From: Petunia secreta
Taxonomy: Eukaryota > Streptophyta > Magnoliopsida > Solanales > Solanaceae
Direction: 5' to 3'
Assembly: GCA_029990175.1 (NCBI GenBank)
Contig: JARKIP010000021.1
Coordinates: 24,371,501-24,435,500 of the forward strand
Length of the DNA: 64,000 nucleotides
Part shown: positions 49,706 through 61,313 of the stretch, one piece after another
How the letters are laid out: each line of letters starts with the position of its first letter
How positions within the stretch are numbered: position 1 is the stretch's first letter
Position numbers and translations under genes: made by a program
Notes under the pieces: generated by a model
The model's database searches: none
What the model saw: the letters and a program-made list of their open reading frames with translations, nothing else
Told to the model about the DNA's origin: nothing

Positions 49706-50832
49706 TCAGGTTATTCCCCAAAAGAGACATTTCAAGTACCTTGGCTCAATCATTCAAGGTGATGGAGAGATCGACGAGGACGTTACCCATCATATAGAGG
49801 TAGGCTGGATGAAGTGGAGACTCGCGTCCGGTGTCCTATCCGATAAGAAAGTGGCACCTAAACTCAAAGGTAAGTTCTACAAAGCGGTCGTTAGACCAGC
49901 TATGTTGTACGGCGTAGAGTGTTGGCTAGTAAAGACCACACATATTCAGAAGATGAGCATAGCAGAGATAAGAATGCTTAGAGGATGTGTGGGCATACGA
50001 GGTTGGATAAGATTAGGAATGAAGTCATTCATGACAAGGTGAGAGTGGCCTCAGTGGTGGACAAGATGCGAGAAGTGAGGCTGCGATGGTTCGGCCATGT
50101 GAAGATAAGGAGCACAGATGCTCCAGTTAGAAGGTGTGAGAGGCTGGCTGTGCTGGGCGGAGAGGTAGAGGTACACAAATGAAGTATTGGGACGAGGTGA
50201 TTCGACAGGACATGGCTCACCTCCATATTACCGAGGACATGACCCTTGATAGGAAACCGTAGAGGTCGAGAATTAGGATAGAAGGTTAGCTAGAAGGCAA
50301 TTGGTTTAAGGAAACCGTAAGGTCGAGAATTATGATAAAAGGTTATCTAGAAGGCAATTGGTTGTTGACATTTTAGCTTTATTATTCTTATTCATAATAG
50401 TATTATCTTGTCATGCGTCATTTTTGCTATTGATGTCTTCTGTTTGCTCTGGTTGTTGTAGTTGTTATGTGTGTACTTGAGCTATTATGGTGTTTGTTAC
50501 CTTGTTTGTTTTCTATCATATTTTCAAGATATTTTGTTTGTTTTTAATTGTTTTTAATTTATTTTCCTAACCGAGGGTCTATCCGAAACAGCCTCTCCAC
50601 CTTAGTGGAGTTATTCTTATTAGGAACTCAAATAAAAGGACAAAAATTTGGATTTAGAAGGCTTGTTCAAAAGAAAGATTCATTCTTGTAGGCTTGGTAT
50701 AATATGGTAAAGTTATCTTTCAACAAGGGTGGTGAGGCATGGTGAGAGAGGTGGCGAAGTTCTTGGGGTTTCTTCTTTTGAATCCCAGACCCCACTTGTG
50801 AGATTACACTGAATATTTTTTTGTTGTTGTTG
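49704..50832 (+). mobile_element. RTE-type LINE 3' fragment with (TTG)n tail
   Basis: The frame from about 49704 is the extreme C-terminal part of a plant RTE polyprotein: HFKYLGSIIQGDGEIDEDV, KLKGKFYKAVVRPAMLYG and AEIRMLRGCVG. After a one-base shift near 49985 it continues MREVRLRWFGHVKIRSTDAP and RRCERL (to 50160). A further shift leads to WDEVIRQDMAHLHIT and a 3' untranslated region ending in poly-T and (TTG)4 at 50832. TTG repeats at the end are typical of plant RTE. The 5' nine tenths of the element are missing. Confidence 0.9.
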
Positions 50833-51208
50833 TACCTAGTTTAACCAATGCATAAGATGTTGTGGCGTCTCATATGGAAATTGTGTCGTAATGGGTGATC
50901 TCGTCAGACTATGCTCAAGAACTGCTTGAACAATGCCAGCCTTAGTAGTGGTGCCTAGGGTAAGAAGTGTTGTAACCAGAGTAGCGACAATACTCACTAC
51001 ACGAAACCTCTATCAAAAATTCTGATTTAACCTAGGCAAAATTCTTTTATGCCTTCTCTCATGGCATGGGAAGGGTACTCTCTAGTATGCTCGACGTACG
51101 CCTATTGCGCCTCATCACAACCACAAATATGATTGACTAGAATGTGCTGCACTTATTGAGTCTATTCACTTTCACCATGACGCAAAAGATGAGTTTATCA
51201 TCAACTAA

Positions 51209-51390
51209 CTGGGGCGGAGGCAGGATTTGCAACAATGGGATTCAAAATATAAAAAGTAATGCTTAAACTTGTGTCAAGGGGGTTTAACATATTTATGTAT
51301 ATATAAAAAATCGATTTTACGTTGTATACCCAATGCAATTTTCCGTCGAAAGGGGTTCAATTGAACTTCCCTGCTCAAAGGTGACCGGTG
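51209..51390. mobile_element. hAT-like MITE, 182 bp, 8-bp TSD
   Basis: TCAACTAA flanks both sides (51201-51208 and 51391-51398). Copy A has the empty site near 3860. The left end CTGGGGCGGAGGCAGGATTT resembles plant hAT MITEs. The right end is less well matched. Confidence 0.7.
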
Positions 51391-54300
51391 TCAACTAACC
51401 TTGCTTGAATGACCATCGACTTGTAGAACCCTTGCCTTGACTTCTCTAACACCACAAAAGATGATTTTTTTTCTCGAGATGCACATATCAGTCTCTCAAT
51501 AGCCTCAATCCTTTTCGTGGCATCTATCGTCTCGGTGTTATTAACTTTTGTCGTCAGCTAGGGATGCCATGATCTGTCAAGATCTTGCCCAAGGTTGCTG
51601 TTAACCCATTCACAAAATGGTCAAATGAGGTTCTCATCAACATTGTAAATTGGATGTCGTACTTAAACATTGCCGTGTCCTTGGAAAGGAAATGGTCTAT
51701 AAACAAGTGAGATCAAATCAATGAAGGTGATCTTACTGCCCACCTCATAGTTACTCTAACATGAGTCAACCATGTGAACTAAGCAAAAAGTAGTAAACAA
51801 TGCATGTTTAGTCTTCATAAAGCCAAAGGCAATCTATATTTTTGTCATCTAATCAAGAAAGGACCGAGAGTTCGTCAATGTGTCATCTCCTATGAATTGA
51901 GGGGGTTTCAACTTCAAGATGCCTGGCAAAGACACCTAATGCAACTGAGGTGTCCAACTGATAACATAAACAATCTCAGTCTACTAAGGAATGACCCTCA
52001 CATGAAAAGCCTTTATCTATAAGTTGTGTGAGAGTCTCCATTGTAACTAATAGAAGGATCTAGTGTGAAACTTCCCGGTTAAAGAGCTATTGCCTCGAGC
52101 ATGGGAAGGATCTTATCTGTGCGATCTTCTAGTCTGGACGTTGTAGAATGAGTTAGAGGCAAAGTTGCCAAAGTCTAAGAGCTATGGCCTTAAGGACATA
52201 GAAGGATGGTCCTGATCTAACTAAGATGTGGTTATCCCACTAGTGGGGTCTGGGGATGATGGGTTGTGTGCAGACCTTACCCCTATCTTGAATAAGGTAG
52301 AGAGGTTGTTTCCGAAGACCTTTGGTTCAAAATCACATAGACTTAAAAAAGGATAGAATTCATACCCATAATATAATAGGTCTCGACTAGGGACACCGCG
52401 ATGTGTACTGCTACGACATATACATAAAATGTAAAAGATAGTCACAGTGTCTTTAGAGTATCAAAATACAATAGGATAGATGGACATAACCAACAATACA
52501 AACGAATGGAATAGCTGAACATATCGCCACCAATCTAGTGTGTAACTCATCATTGGAGGTGGATGAGTGATGCTCATTTGTTGTGGTTAGGAGTGTGTAC
52601 TAGATCTATTGGATAAAAAGTTGTGGGTTAATTATGAAATACAAATTAGTTTCATAATCACCTCTGAAAGTTGGAACAAGTTTTCTAGAAGACATGAAAA
52701 CATTATAAAACATTAATTTTTCTTGTAAGCTACATTTAAAAGCATGAAAGTACTCTAGTACAGTCTGACATAATCATATATAGCACAACTCTGCCATAGT
52801 GATGTGTTCGACACCGTGTCTACGACCTACTATAGTACTGTAGAGGTCGGGTGCGCTTGAAACCCATTGTACCAAGAAGGCATGACAACAATTTTTTTGA
52901 TGAAATCAAAGTAAAGCCACAGTGGGCTCAAATTAAAGCCACGAGGCATCAAAGTAAGCAACTTAGGCGTCAAGATTAAGTCTTAGACAACATCAAATAA
53001 ACCACTAATATACATGTGGTTTTGAGGTTGACACCCTCCTTGAAAGACAATCACCCACTCAGATGTATATAGTACCTCCCCAACGCACTATTCATTTAAC
53101 ATAAAGTCCTTAAACCACCAAATGTTATTCCATATTCTTCATTCTTCTTAGAATTTGCTACCCACCCATAGTGGGTGTGCAAGACTATGACATGCACACC
53201 ATTGTTGATGGCTAATCAAAATACCACATTTGTGGATATTCTTAATTCTTCGAATCGCTAAACTAGATAATAGTCATTGGGGGTCATATCAAAGCATAGT
53301 TTGAAACATTCAAGTCTCGTGAATAGTAGCATATGCTTTTATAATTTCGTTATCGTAAGAAAAATTAACACAACTAGGTGATACACACACTTGCTCGTCA
53401 CTACGTACTAAAGTCCACATTTAAAGCACTAGACATCTTTCATGCATTTCAATAGATGTTTGGAAATATGCATTTTAGAGAAAACGTACCTAGAGGTGTT
53501 CGATCACTATTAACATCGACACGTAGCCACCAAATGATTCTTAAGTTCAATCAATAATTCTATAATATTCACATAAATTTTAGTAGAATACCACATAAGT
53601 CACATTCAACTAAAACCCCAACCCTCCAAACAAGGGTAGGGGTGAGTCTATGGCTTAACCAACATAAATCCTACCACCTATTTTATTGTATTGTTATCTT
53701 ATACATGCTGTATTCTGATATGGTATATGACCATTTATTCTCATTTGAAAAGGCATTTATACAATATATACATAGGGATATCTATTGGTGCGTAGATGAG
53801 GACCTCAACTAGCGTGCACGAAGTTGATAATGTTGATGGGTCCTATATTAGTTTGCATCTGAAAATAGACATGATAATCGATATACAATCGTGTTTGCGT
53901 AACTTAAAGGTTCTCCATTATTTGATTCATAAGGTAATTTGATTATCAAAAGACTTATAATTGTGTGTGAAACTTTTATAATGTATTTGGTGATGGACCT
54001 AATATTTTGTTGTGCAAACAGAGATTAGGTTAGTAGTGGTTGTGACTTGCTTTAACCGGTGGTGGTTGTGTTGTAAGATTTTAGTTGAGGTGGAGAAACT
54101 TGGATAGACTTGGAAATAGGAAAAACTATGCCCGATTTTCTGTAAATCCCGATAAGACTTGTTTAGAGCTCTACTGCAAGATCCAGTCATATTGCTGAAT
54201 CAGGTCGTGACAGTTTTTAGTTCGTGTAGTTGAAATGCACATATAAAAGTACGATTTTCAAATTGGAAGTAATACTGCAAAGGTGAAGGTTAGGTCAGAG

Positions 54301-54589
54301 TACTTCCTATTATCTGACTTTGTAGAAAATCAAGCTTTGTTTATATGAACCTCATGCTGCAAAAATGTGCAAATGGATTTCACCACAAAAGAGCCATTTT
54401 CATAAATGACTTGAAGTTACCTTTATTGTCTCTAAACACACAAATTCATCTATAGCAATGAGTGAGCTCTGATGATTGAACCCTTCAAGAAAAGAAATAG
54501 TTTTCGCTTATCCCTTCCGTTTCCTATTCGCAATATAATATCTGTCCTTGGCTATACATAGTTCTGCCCCTGAATGAAGAGTTCAAGAA

Positions 54590-55640
54590 ATCTACCTATA
54601 AAGTGAATTTTTCGTAGGTTTATTTTTCCTTTTTACTGATACTATCCTTCGCAGCATTGGTCCTGAATTACGTGTTTGTGCTTTCTCTATCTGCTTTTCT
54701 ACTTGCTGTAATGATGTTTGATAAACCTTTAGGTGCTAAATGGAAATATGACAATGGATTTCTAGCTACTCTTGGTCTTGGACCTTGAGCTCTACTCTCT
54801 CTCTCTCTTGCTTTCTGTATAGCAGCTTTCAAGTTTCACCCGAAGGACCGTAAAAAAGCAAGCAAACGTCATTGTTTGTGCTCCTGGAAACATTGTCGCC
54901 AGGGGAGGATCCAGCATTTGAGGGTACCGGGTGCCACATCGGTTTGAACATATACGCGTCGTTATTTTACACTGTCCATATAAAAAAATTGATACTGGGT
55001 TTTTGCTGAAGTCAAAAAGGTTCTGTTGCGCAGGCTTGATCCCAAGATAATGAGGCCAAATGTGAGAGCTTTTGCCACTGGCACCAGGGAACCATTTGTG
55101 ACAAAGGGTGCCACTTTTAATATTTCTATACTTTTTTATATATATACACCTATATACACAGAATTTCTATCGAAGCTTGCGGGTGCCGTGGCACCCTATA
55201 ATCACTACTTAAATCCGCCCCTGTCTGTCGCCACTGGCAGTCTCTCCTGTTGGTCTCGTTGCTAGTAGGAAATGGTGGGGCTTTGCAGGGAGAGAACATG
55301 TAGGTTCTTTTTTTCCTTTTTACTGCTAATACGGTTTACAAGATTGTTCTGAATTCTGTTGTTTGTGCTTTCTCTATCTGTTTCTCTTCTTGTTGTTATG
55401 ATGTTTGATAAACTTTATAGGTGCTACTAAATAGAAGTATGATGTTTTATAAAATTCAGCTACTCTTGGCAATTGAACTCTGTACTCTCTCTTGCTTTCC
55501 CTGATGCAGTTTCCACTCCGAAGGGTCCTGAAGAAAGAAACAGTGTTTGTACTCCTGGAAATGCAAATTTACACATCAATTGTCGCAACTGGCTGTCTCT
55601 CCTGTTTGTCTTGTTGCTAGCAGGAAATGGAAGGCTTTGC
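54590..55640 (+). repeat. Tandem duplication upstream of the MYB pseudogene
   Basis: 54600-54900 and 55305-55600 are diverged direct copies sharing TTTTTCCTTTTTACTG, TTTGTGCTTTCTCTATCTG, GATGTTTGATAAAC and CTCCTGGAAA. The first copy is interrupted at 54900 by a hAT-like MITE. The second has an exon-like open stretch to 55826 with no recognisable MYB R2 start. The first MYB exon is not found here. Confidence 0.7.
54900..55223. mobile_element. hAT-like MITE, 324 bp
   Basis: The termini CAGGGGAGGATCCAGCATTT and TTAAATCCGCCCCTG are the common plant hAT pattern. The subterminal GGGTGCCAC and GTGGCACCC are inverted repeats. The flanking 8-mers ATTGTCGC and TCTGTCGC match in six bases, a decayed target duplication. 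Confidence 0.8.
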
Positions 55641-55873
55641 AGGGAAAGAACGGATAATTTTACTACTGGAGAACTTTTATATGTAATGAATTTGAACAAC
55701 TATAGCTTGATTGACATATTAGTTCAGTGGCTGTTGTACACTAGCTCCGATGCAAAATACTGCCGTACGTGTGTTGTACTCTTGACACCCACAGTCATTG
55801 AAAGTGGACGACGGAAGTGTTACTGAAATTTCTTAATGAAGAAGACTAATTTAGCAAGTTTTTGCATTCATAG

Positions 55874-57265
55874 TTCTTCGATGTGGTAAAAGTTGCTGTC
55901 TTCGTTGGACGAATTATCTGAGGCCAGACATCAAACGAGGTCCGTTTAGCGAGGATGAAGAAAAGCTTATTATACAGTTACATGGCATTCTTGGCAACAG
56001 GTTAGCTATTTTTTGTTATGTTTGTCATGGCTGATGTCAAAGCATACAGCAGTTCCAGATATTCTAAATGCCTTCTCTCTGCATGCACTGGTATATGAGC
56101 AACAACATAAACCTTATATTCTATAGCTTTTTCTCCTTCAGTTTAAGCTAAAGTCTTGTGTGACTGTTGAATCTTAAATCTTACTAAAAAGGTGACTTAA
56201 GATAGATTTATCTTTTTAGCTACCTATGTTTGTACACAGTAGGTCGACTAGTGCATACTTTTCCTATCTTTCTAGATGATTTGTTGTCTCGGTTTAACTC
56301 CCATTCGACATATTGAAATTTTTATTGGATACATTTATTTTATTGGCAATCTGCCTCATTTCTTACTTCTTTGTCTGTGTATAGATCATTTGCTATCGTG
56401 TCTGTAAACTTCGGTAAGGTATTAGCATTCGAATTCGAACTTCTTTGTTGTAAGTTACTAATTTTTCAGTACTTCATATACCAATAGACGTGACTCGGTG
56501 ACTCTTGTCAAAGCATCCGTTTGGTCCCTTTTATGTACTAGAATTAAAGTTGAACTTGTTCTGGTCTTGCTGAAACGAGTCTGCTTGTTATAGTAATTCA
56601 TTACTCATGCACTGAGTCTATACAGATAGGCTGCAGTAGCATCACAACTTCCTGGAAGGACGGACAATGAGATTAAGAATTTATGGAATACTCACCTGAA
56701 GAAGCGCCTGTTTTCGATGGGCATTGATCCTCACACTCATGAACCATCATCTGTGCCTAGTGGGCTAGTGAGGAGACCACCTACATCATCTTCAACACGT
56801 CACATGGCGCAATGGGGAAGTGCTAGGCTCCAAGCTGAAGCTCGTCTAAAGATTCACATTTTTCGGTTCCCTCTCTAGTAGGAAAATTTCAGAGCGATTA
56901 CTTTTTGCGCATATGGGATTCTGAGATAGGAGAAGCATTTAGGAATTTCAAAGAAGTAGAAAAGACTACTTGTGAATCCTCATCACCAAAATGTGGATCA
57001 ACTTCAAGCATCAGAACCGAAATGGATATTACTCTAGCTGGTTCCTCGGTTGAAGGAAGTAACCAAGATGAAGATGCAGAGTGGAAGAATTGTAAACCAT
57101 ATACTGGAAATATCTTGCACGAATCAGACACGGCTAGCTCCACTGATTTTGAGGAATCTTCTGAATCCAGCTCTGCAACTTCTTTTGGATATCCCTAGTA
57201 ACAATGACATGAGCTTTCTAGGACAAAGTGATACCTACAGCATGTACCCTGGCTTTCAGTGTGAA
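55874..57265 (+). pseudogene. R2R3-MYB transcription factor pseudogene (subgroup 9, MIXTA-like)
   Basis: Exon 2 (55874-56000) encodes the end of R2 and start of R3: LLRCGKSCCLRWTNYLRPDI and HGILGNR. Its 127 nt is close to the standard 130-nt MYB second exon. Exon 3 starts at 56626 after ATACAG with the rest of R3: AAVASQLPGRTDNEIKNLWN. The conserved Trp that opens this part is TAG (56627-56629). The C-terminal motif HMAQWGSARLQAEARL matches the AQWESARxxAExRLxRES signature of subgroup 9. The frame then shifts near 56850, continues as SDYFLRIWDSEIGEAFRNF, and shifts again near 57168 into LQLLLDIPSNNDMSFLG. A Cys replaces Arg in the usual SCRLRW. The first exon is not found. Subgroup 9 controls epidermal cell shape and cuticle in other plants, but this copy is dead. 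Confidence 0.85.
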
Positions 57266-57589
57266 AGCTGCTTGGACCCTCCTAAGATCTATGCCTATTG
57301 GAGGTTTCGACATGCACCTAGTGACATTTCTGAAGTATTCCAACAACATATGTTGTAGGTTTAGTTTTTGTGATATCTTCACTATTCTCACTGTTTCCGG
57401 GGCAAGCACTCTTGCTGCATCTGATATGGTCTTTTAAGACAAGATGAATGGTGTTAAGATAATTGCTATCCAATGGCAATTTTGCGGTTTCATCACTTAT
57501 ATGTACCAAAATTAGCTCGTCATATTCAGTACAGTTTCTTGATTTTGCAACAGATGGCTCGTTAGCTGTAAGATATTTGCTCATATGAT

Positions 57590-58690
57590 TTCTAAATCAG
57601 AGTACAGATTGGTGCTGGCCTTGAAATTCCACAAACTATTTCTCAACCATGTTGTATTCTAATGAACACCTTTGAGAATGAAAAATGTTCATAAAATGAT
57701 CTATTTTTATATAATCTGGTTCCATTTGTACAGAAGAAGAGGAAGCATCCAATAAAAAAGTGCATTTTGAGGGATGACCTGATTGAGTTGACTCTATTTT
57801 CAGTACAAATCAATAGCAATGAGTAAGATCTCATGCAAATATATTTGTTGCTTATCCCATCCCTCCTGTTTGCTATTCGTTCTCAGCGGTCACATTTACT
57901 TCCATGAGCCATTTTCCTCTGTTCCATCTCCTCTGTTTTCTTTGTAAAATATACTACCAAACAATATAATGCAGGTTGTAGCATTCTAAGAATCATGCAA
58001 GTTGTACCCCAACTTGCCAACCATTCCAACTTGGTATCATTTAATCAGTAGTGGAGTAGTATTGTTTTGGATTACATGCAACAGCTAGTCGCCACATCTG
58101 CTAATTAAATATTTGTTCAGTCAACGAGTCTACATTATTTTTCCAATGGTCATAATGCAGCCCAACTTCAAGTTAAACTCTTTTAATACACAAACTGACG
58201 CAAGTATGTGACCTTTTTACATAGACAAACTGACGTAAGCTGGTAATGGGAACCTCTCTTGTTTTCATCTAGTACTCCTCTGTTGCATTCAAAATGTTAC
58301 TAGTACTACTTTGGATCATCCTAATTCATCTCCCACCTCAGCTTTTCCTCTATATAAGTTGTACTTGGTACTGTATTAAAGGTCAATGCAAAGGCTTGTA
58401 GCCAATTCTGTGAAGTCTACAAGTACTCTCCATTACGTTTGCAATGTTGTGTACTTCGATCCAATTGCTGCATTAGATTTGCAAGCGGCGACTTTTCGCC
58501 ACCTCTTTAGAATTACTACTTGCTTATACAACTCTATATGACTATGCAAGAGTGATACCCTGACCCAGCTATATTCCCATCTGCTCATTCATTTGTCCCT
58601 TTGTTTACACTATCAAAATAGGAAATTTCTACTTTGATAACACGTATTAGTACAATATTAGGAAACTATTCAATAAATTTATCCTAGGAT
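57590..58690. repeat. Dispersed block, copy C part 2
   Basis: It aligns with copy A 10440-11935 in order. Shared words include TTTCTCAACCATG, ACATAGACAAACTGACG, and the stretch around TCTACAAGTACTCT. It is non-coding. Confidence 0.65.
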
Positions 58691-59190
58691 CGCCTAGTCT
58701 TTTACCAGGACTTGTGACTTGTTATACATGTTGAAGATTTCTCTTGTTAAGAATGTAAAAGAAAATTTCGAGGACTAAATAACTTTGTCATCATGTCTTT
58801 CGTAGTTATATAAATAAAGTTAGCCTGTAGTCTTTACCATCTTATATAACTTTTCCTGCTTCACTTGATTATACTTCTCATGCTTTCCATCTTCAAAATT
58901 ATTTAGACAAATCTCACTTGCTTTATAATTGTGTCTACAAATTTTGGGTAAGTAGAAAGCAGATAGGTTTTATATGTTTGACTTGCCATGGAGCGCCGTG
59001 AAATCCTTTTAAACAGCTACGGTGTATTAGTCCCATAAACATTCATTCAAATATTTGAAAAAAAAAAATAGAATTCAAAAGAAAGATGTAAAAGGTAGAA
59101 TTGATTTTACTATATAGACATATTGATATATGTACAGAATACTGCCTCAAGTCATTAAAATCTTAATTATAGTTAAATAATTAAAAAAAA
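58691..59190. other. Unassigned AT-rich stretch
   Basis: No gene or repeat terminus is recognised. It ends in an A run next to the CACTA terminus. Confidence 0.4.
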
Positions 59191-59424
59191 CACTACAAGA
59201 AAACAGACACATTACAGCGGTTTAAAAGGTATTTAACGGCGGTTTTGATCGCTGTTAAACGCATAACACGACGGTTTATGAAGCCGCTGGTATGCGGAGC
59301 GCCGCGAGGTTTTCTGCGGCGGTTTTGGTACCCGCTGGAATAAACCGCTGCGAGAACACAAAATTTTTTGCGGTGGTTATGGGATAAATAACAACGATTT
59401 AATTGCTGGAATTACTAATTATTA
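59191..59424 (+). mobile_element. CACTA (En/Spm-like) transposon left end
   Basis: It begins CACTACAAGAAAACAG, the standard terminal inverted repeat of plant CACTA elements. Repeated subterminal GCGGTTT/AACCGC words follow, typical of transposase binding regions. It is cut at 59424 by a Stowaway insertion. A right end is not found before 60495, so it is truncated. Confidence 0.75.
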
Positions 59425-60431
59425 CTCCCTCCGTCCCAATTTATGTGGCGGTGTTTGACAGGGCCGGCCCTTGGAGGAGGCCACTAAAGCAATTGCTTTA
59501 GGCCTCCCCAAATTAAAGGCCCCAAATTTTATGTTATGTACTATTTACATATTATGAACTAGTATTAATAAAAGATAAATATTAATGTTTATACATTTTT
59601 TTTTGAAATGTGATATAGATTATATTTAGATACTACAATAACAACAATATACCTAAGTGGTATCCACAACCGGGGTTTTAAGAATGATACACACAGACTT
59701 TATCCCTATCAAGGTTGAGATACATGTTATTTAGATAAATAACCCAAATTTTAGATAAACATGCAAATATGAATTGAACAATTTGATGACGACTTTGATA
59801 ATTAAGAAAATGAAGTCTCTTGTACATGTATCTCTTGGAGTTGGATTATTTCTTTTAAAATGAGGACTAAGTCATTTTTAAACTTCGAATAGATTTGAAT
59901 AATTTCAATTGTATCATACTATTTTAACATCTACTCCATACTTCCTCTATTATTAATATAACTATCGTGTTTTAATCCCAAAAAAAAAAACATCTACCTA
60001 ATGAAATTATTAGATTATTATTAATCATCAACATAATTTCTTGTAAAAATATTATCTATACCTTTCTAGTGGGCAGAGTTATCAAATATCTTCCCGAATA
60101 ATCAAGACACATGTATATTGGTAAATAAAAACCCATACTTGTAAAAAAAAATTATTAAATAAATTTAAGGCCTCATATTATGGTCCGCTTTAAGCCACCG
60201 ATTTTGTTGGGCCTCCCCGGGTGTTTGACTTGGCATGGAATTTAAGAAATATAAGTTTATTTTGGAAATGTTCAAATTTACCCTTCAAATAGTAAAAGAG
60301 AGAAGATTTGAGTAATCAAAAGTTGTTAGTGGCCTTTAAAGTAAGTACGATCTAATAGGGGTAAAATAAAGATAGTGCATTAAATAGTTGAGAAAAAAGG
60401 AATTGTAACACATAAATTGGGACAGAGGGAG
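59425..60431. mobile_element. Stowaway-like MITE split by a hAT element
   Basis: Ends CTCCCTCCGTCCCAATTTAT and ATAAATTGGGACAGAGGGAG are excellent inverted repeats between TA dinucleotides. Without the nested hAT copy and its duplicated site, the MITE is about 237 bp. Confidence 0.92.
59459..60220. mobile_element. hAT-like non-autonomous element, 762 bp, nested in the Stowaway
   Basis: It begins CAGGGCCGGCCCTTGGAGG and ends GGGCCTCCCCGG, flanked by the perfect 8-bp duplication GTGTTTGA (59451-59458 and 60221-60228). Its first 15 bases are identical to those of the 12030-12901 element, and both carry subterminal TTTAGGCC motifs. They are one family. It has no transposase. Confidence 0.88.
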
Positions 60432-60495
60432 TAATATAATTAATAAATTATTTGCCAAATATGCACCGCCTTTGATTCTTTCTAAATCCAACTTC

Positions 60496-60625
60496 AATGT
60501 GTTTATTCATACTTTTGAATGTAGCTTACGCGAAACCTTTATGATTCATGTTTTATAATATTTTTGTATTTTCTCAAAAACTTGTTCCAACTTTTTTAGG
60601 TGATTATGAAACTTAGAGCACTTTT
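60496..60625 (-). repeat. Inverted fragment of the dispersed block
   Basis: The reverse complement matches copy C near 52650-52740 and copy A near 5400-5500 (TTTCATAATCACCT, TTGGAACAAGTTTT, CTTACAAGAAAAAT-like words). Confidence 0.7.
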
Positions 60626-61313
60626 TTTTAAAGCAAAGGTCACTAAGCAGGATGCTTAGTGACTATTTTTTATTAATAATAAAAACCTCAAAAAAGAAGA
60701 GTACAAGTAAGGAGGGCTAGGCCTTACCTTACAATTCCTAATGAGGCAGGTCCTCCACTATCTAAGAACTATGTAAAAAAATAAGAACTCGAAATAATTA
60801 AAAATAAGATAACCACTATAGAGCTTATAGTGTACTGTATGATGATATTACATAAGTGAATACTAAAATAATGTAAAATGATACAATCATGTAGGAACGC
60901 CTCCTTCTTCACGCAAGTGACTTGAAGTAATGCTTGTAGTCCTCTCAAATTCTGAAAACCATCTTGCTCCTCTTGAACAATCAACTTGTTTTCCCAATTA
61001 TCCAAAAAACTCATCAATACTTATATGATTTAAACACATTTTTTGGAACCCTTGGAGGGTTTGTTCTACCTGTAGTTGTGGTATCGTCACTTGTTGTTCT
61101 TCTATGAACCTTCTTACTTTGTTTCCTTGGTGAGATGTCAGCCGCCCTGGCTGTCCTCTCTCTAGCATCATCCATCAGTATCTACTCATCTTCATTATGA
61201 GAAGTCTGTTGGCCCACGTTATTTGGAACAAAATAGCTGTATATAATTTACACAATTATTGTAAATAAGTTTCAGAATTATTTCTTGGAGCATAAGTAAA
61301 TTTGTAAAGAATC
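60626..61313. other. Unassigned stretch, possible LINE tail, with a hairpin
   Basis: A T8 run (60632-60639 region) precedes an 11-bp inverted repeat GTCACTAAGCA/TGCTTAGTGAC with a 3-base loop (60639-60663). An 82-codon minus-strand frame (60769-61017) has no domain. The poly-T next to leftward-reading sequence could be the 3' tail of a minus-strand LINE, but this is not proven. Confidence 0.35.

Larger units (their letters stand above)
44509..50842. mobile_element. Compound LINE insertion: L1 and RTE joined 5' to 5', one 10-bp TSD
   Basis: The direct repeat TACCTAGTTT occurs at 44509-44518 and at 50833-50842. Block A at 3493-3503 has the uninterrupted site (TACATAGGTTAACC). Between the repeats lie a minus-strand L1, whose 3' end is at 44519, and a plus-strand RTE piece, whose (TTG)n 3' end is at 50832. 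Their truncated 5' ends meet at about 49704. No further copy of the duplication is seen at that inner joint. Confidence 0.85.
44046..54500. repeat. Dispersed block, copy C part 1 (interrupted by LINEs and MITEs)
   Basis: 44046-44508 and 50843-54500 align with copy A 2944-7680 in order. The 6.3-kb compound LINE and the 51209 MITE are extra. Copy A's MITEs at 4505, 6257 and 6610 are absent here. The long open frames outside the LINEs are chance. Confidence 0.75.

Noticed and set aside
55473..55826. A 117-codon frame upstream of the MYB remnant as MYB exon 1
   Set aside because: It lacks the R2 start (no GLKKGPWT-type motif) and belongs to the local tandem duplication.
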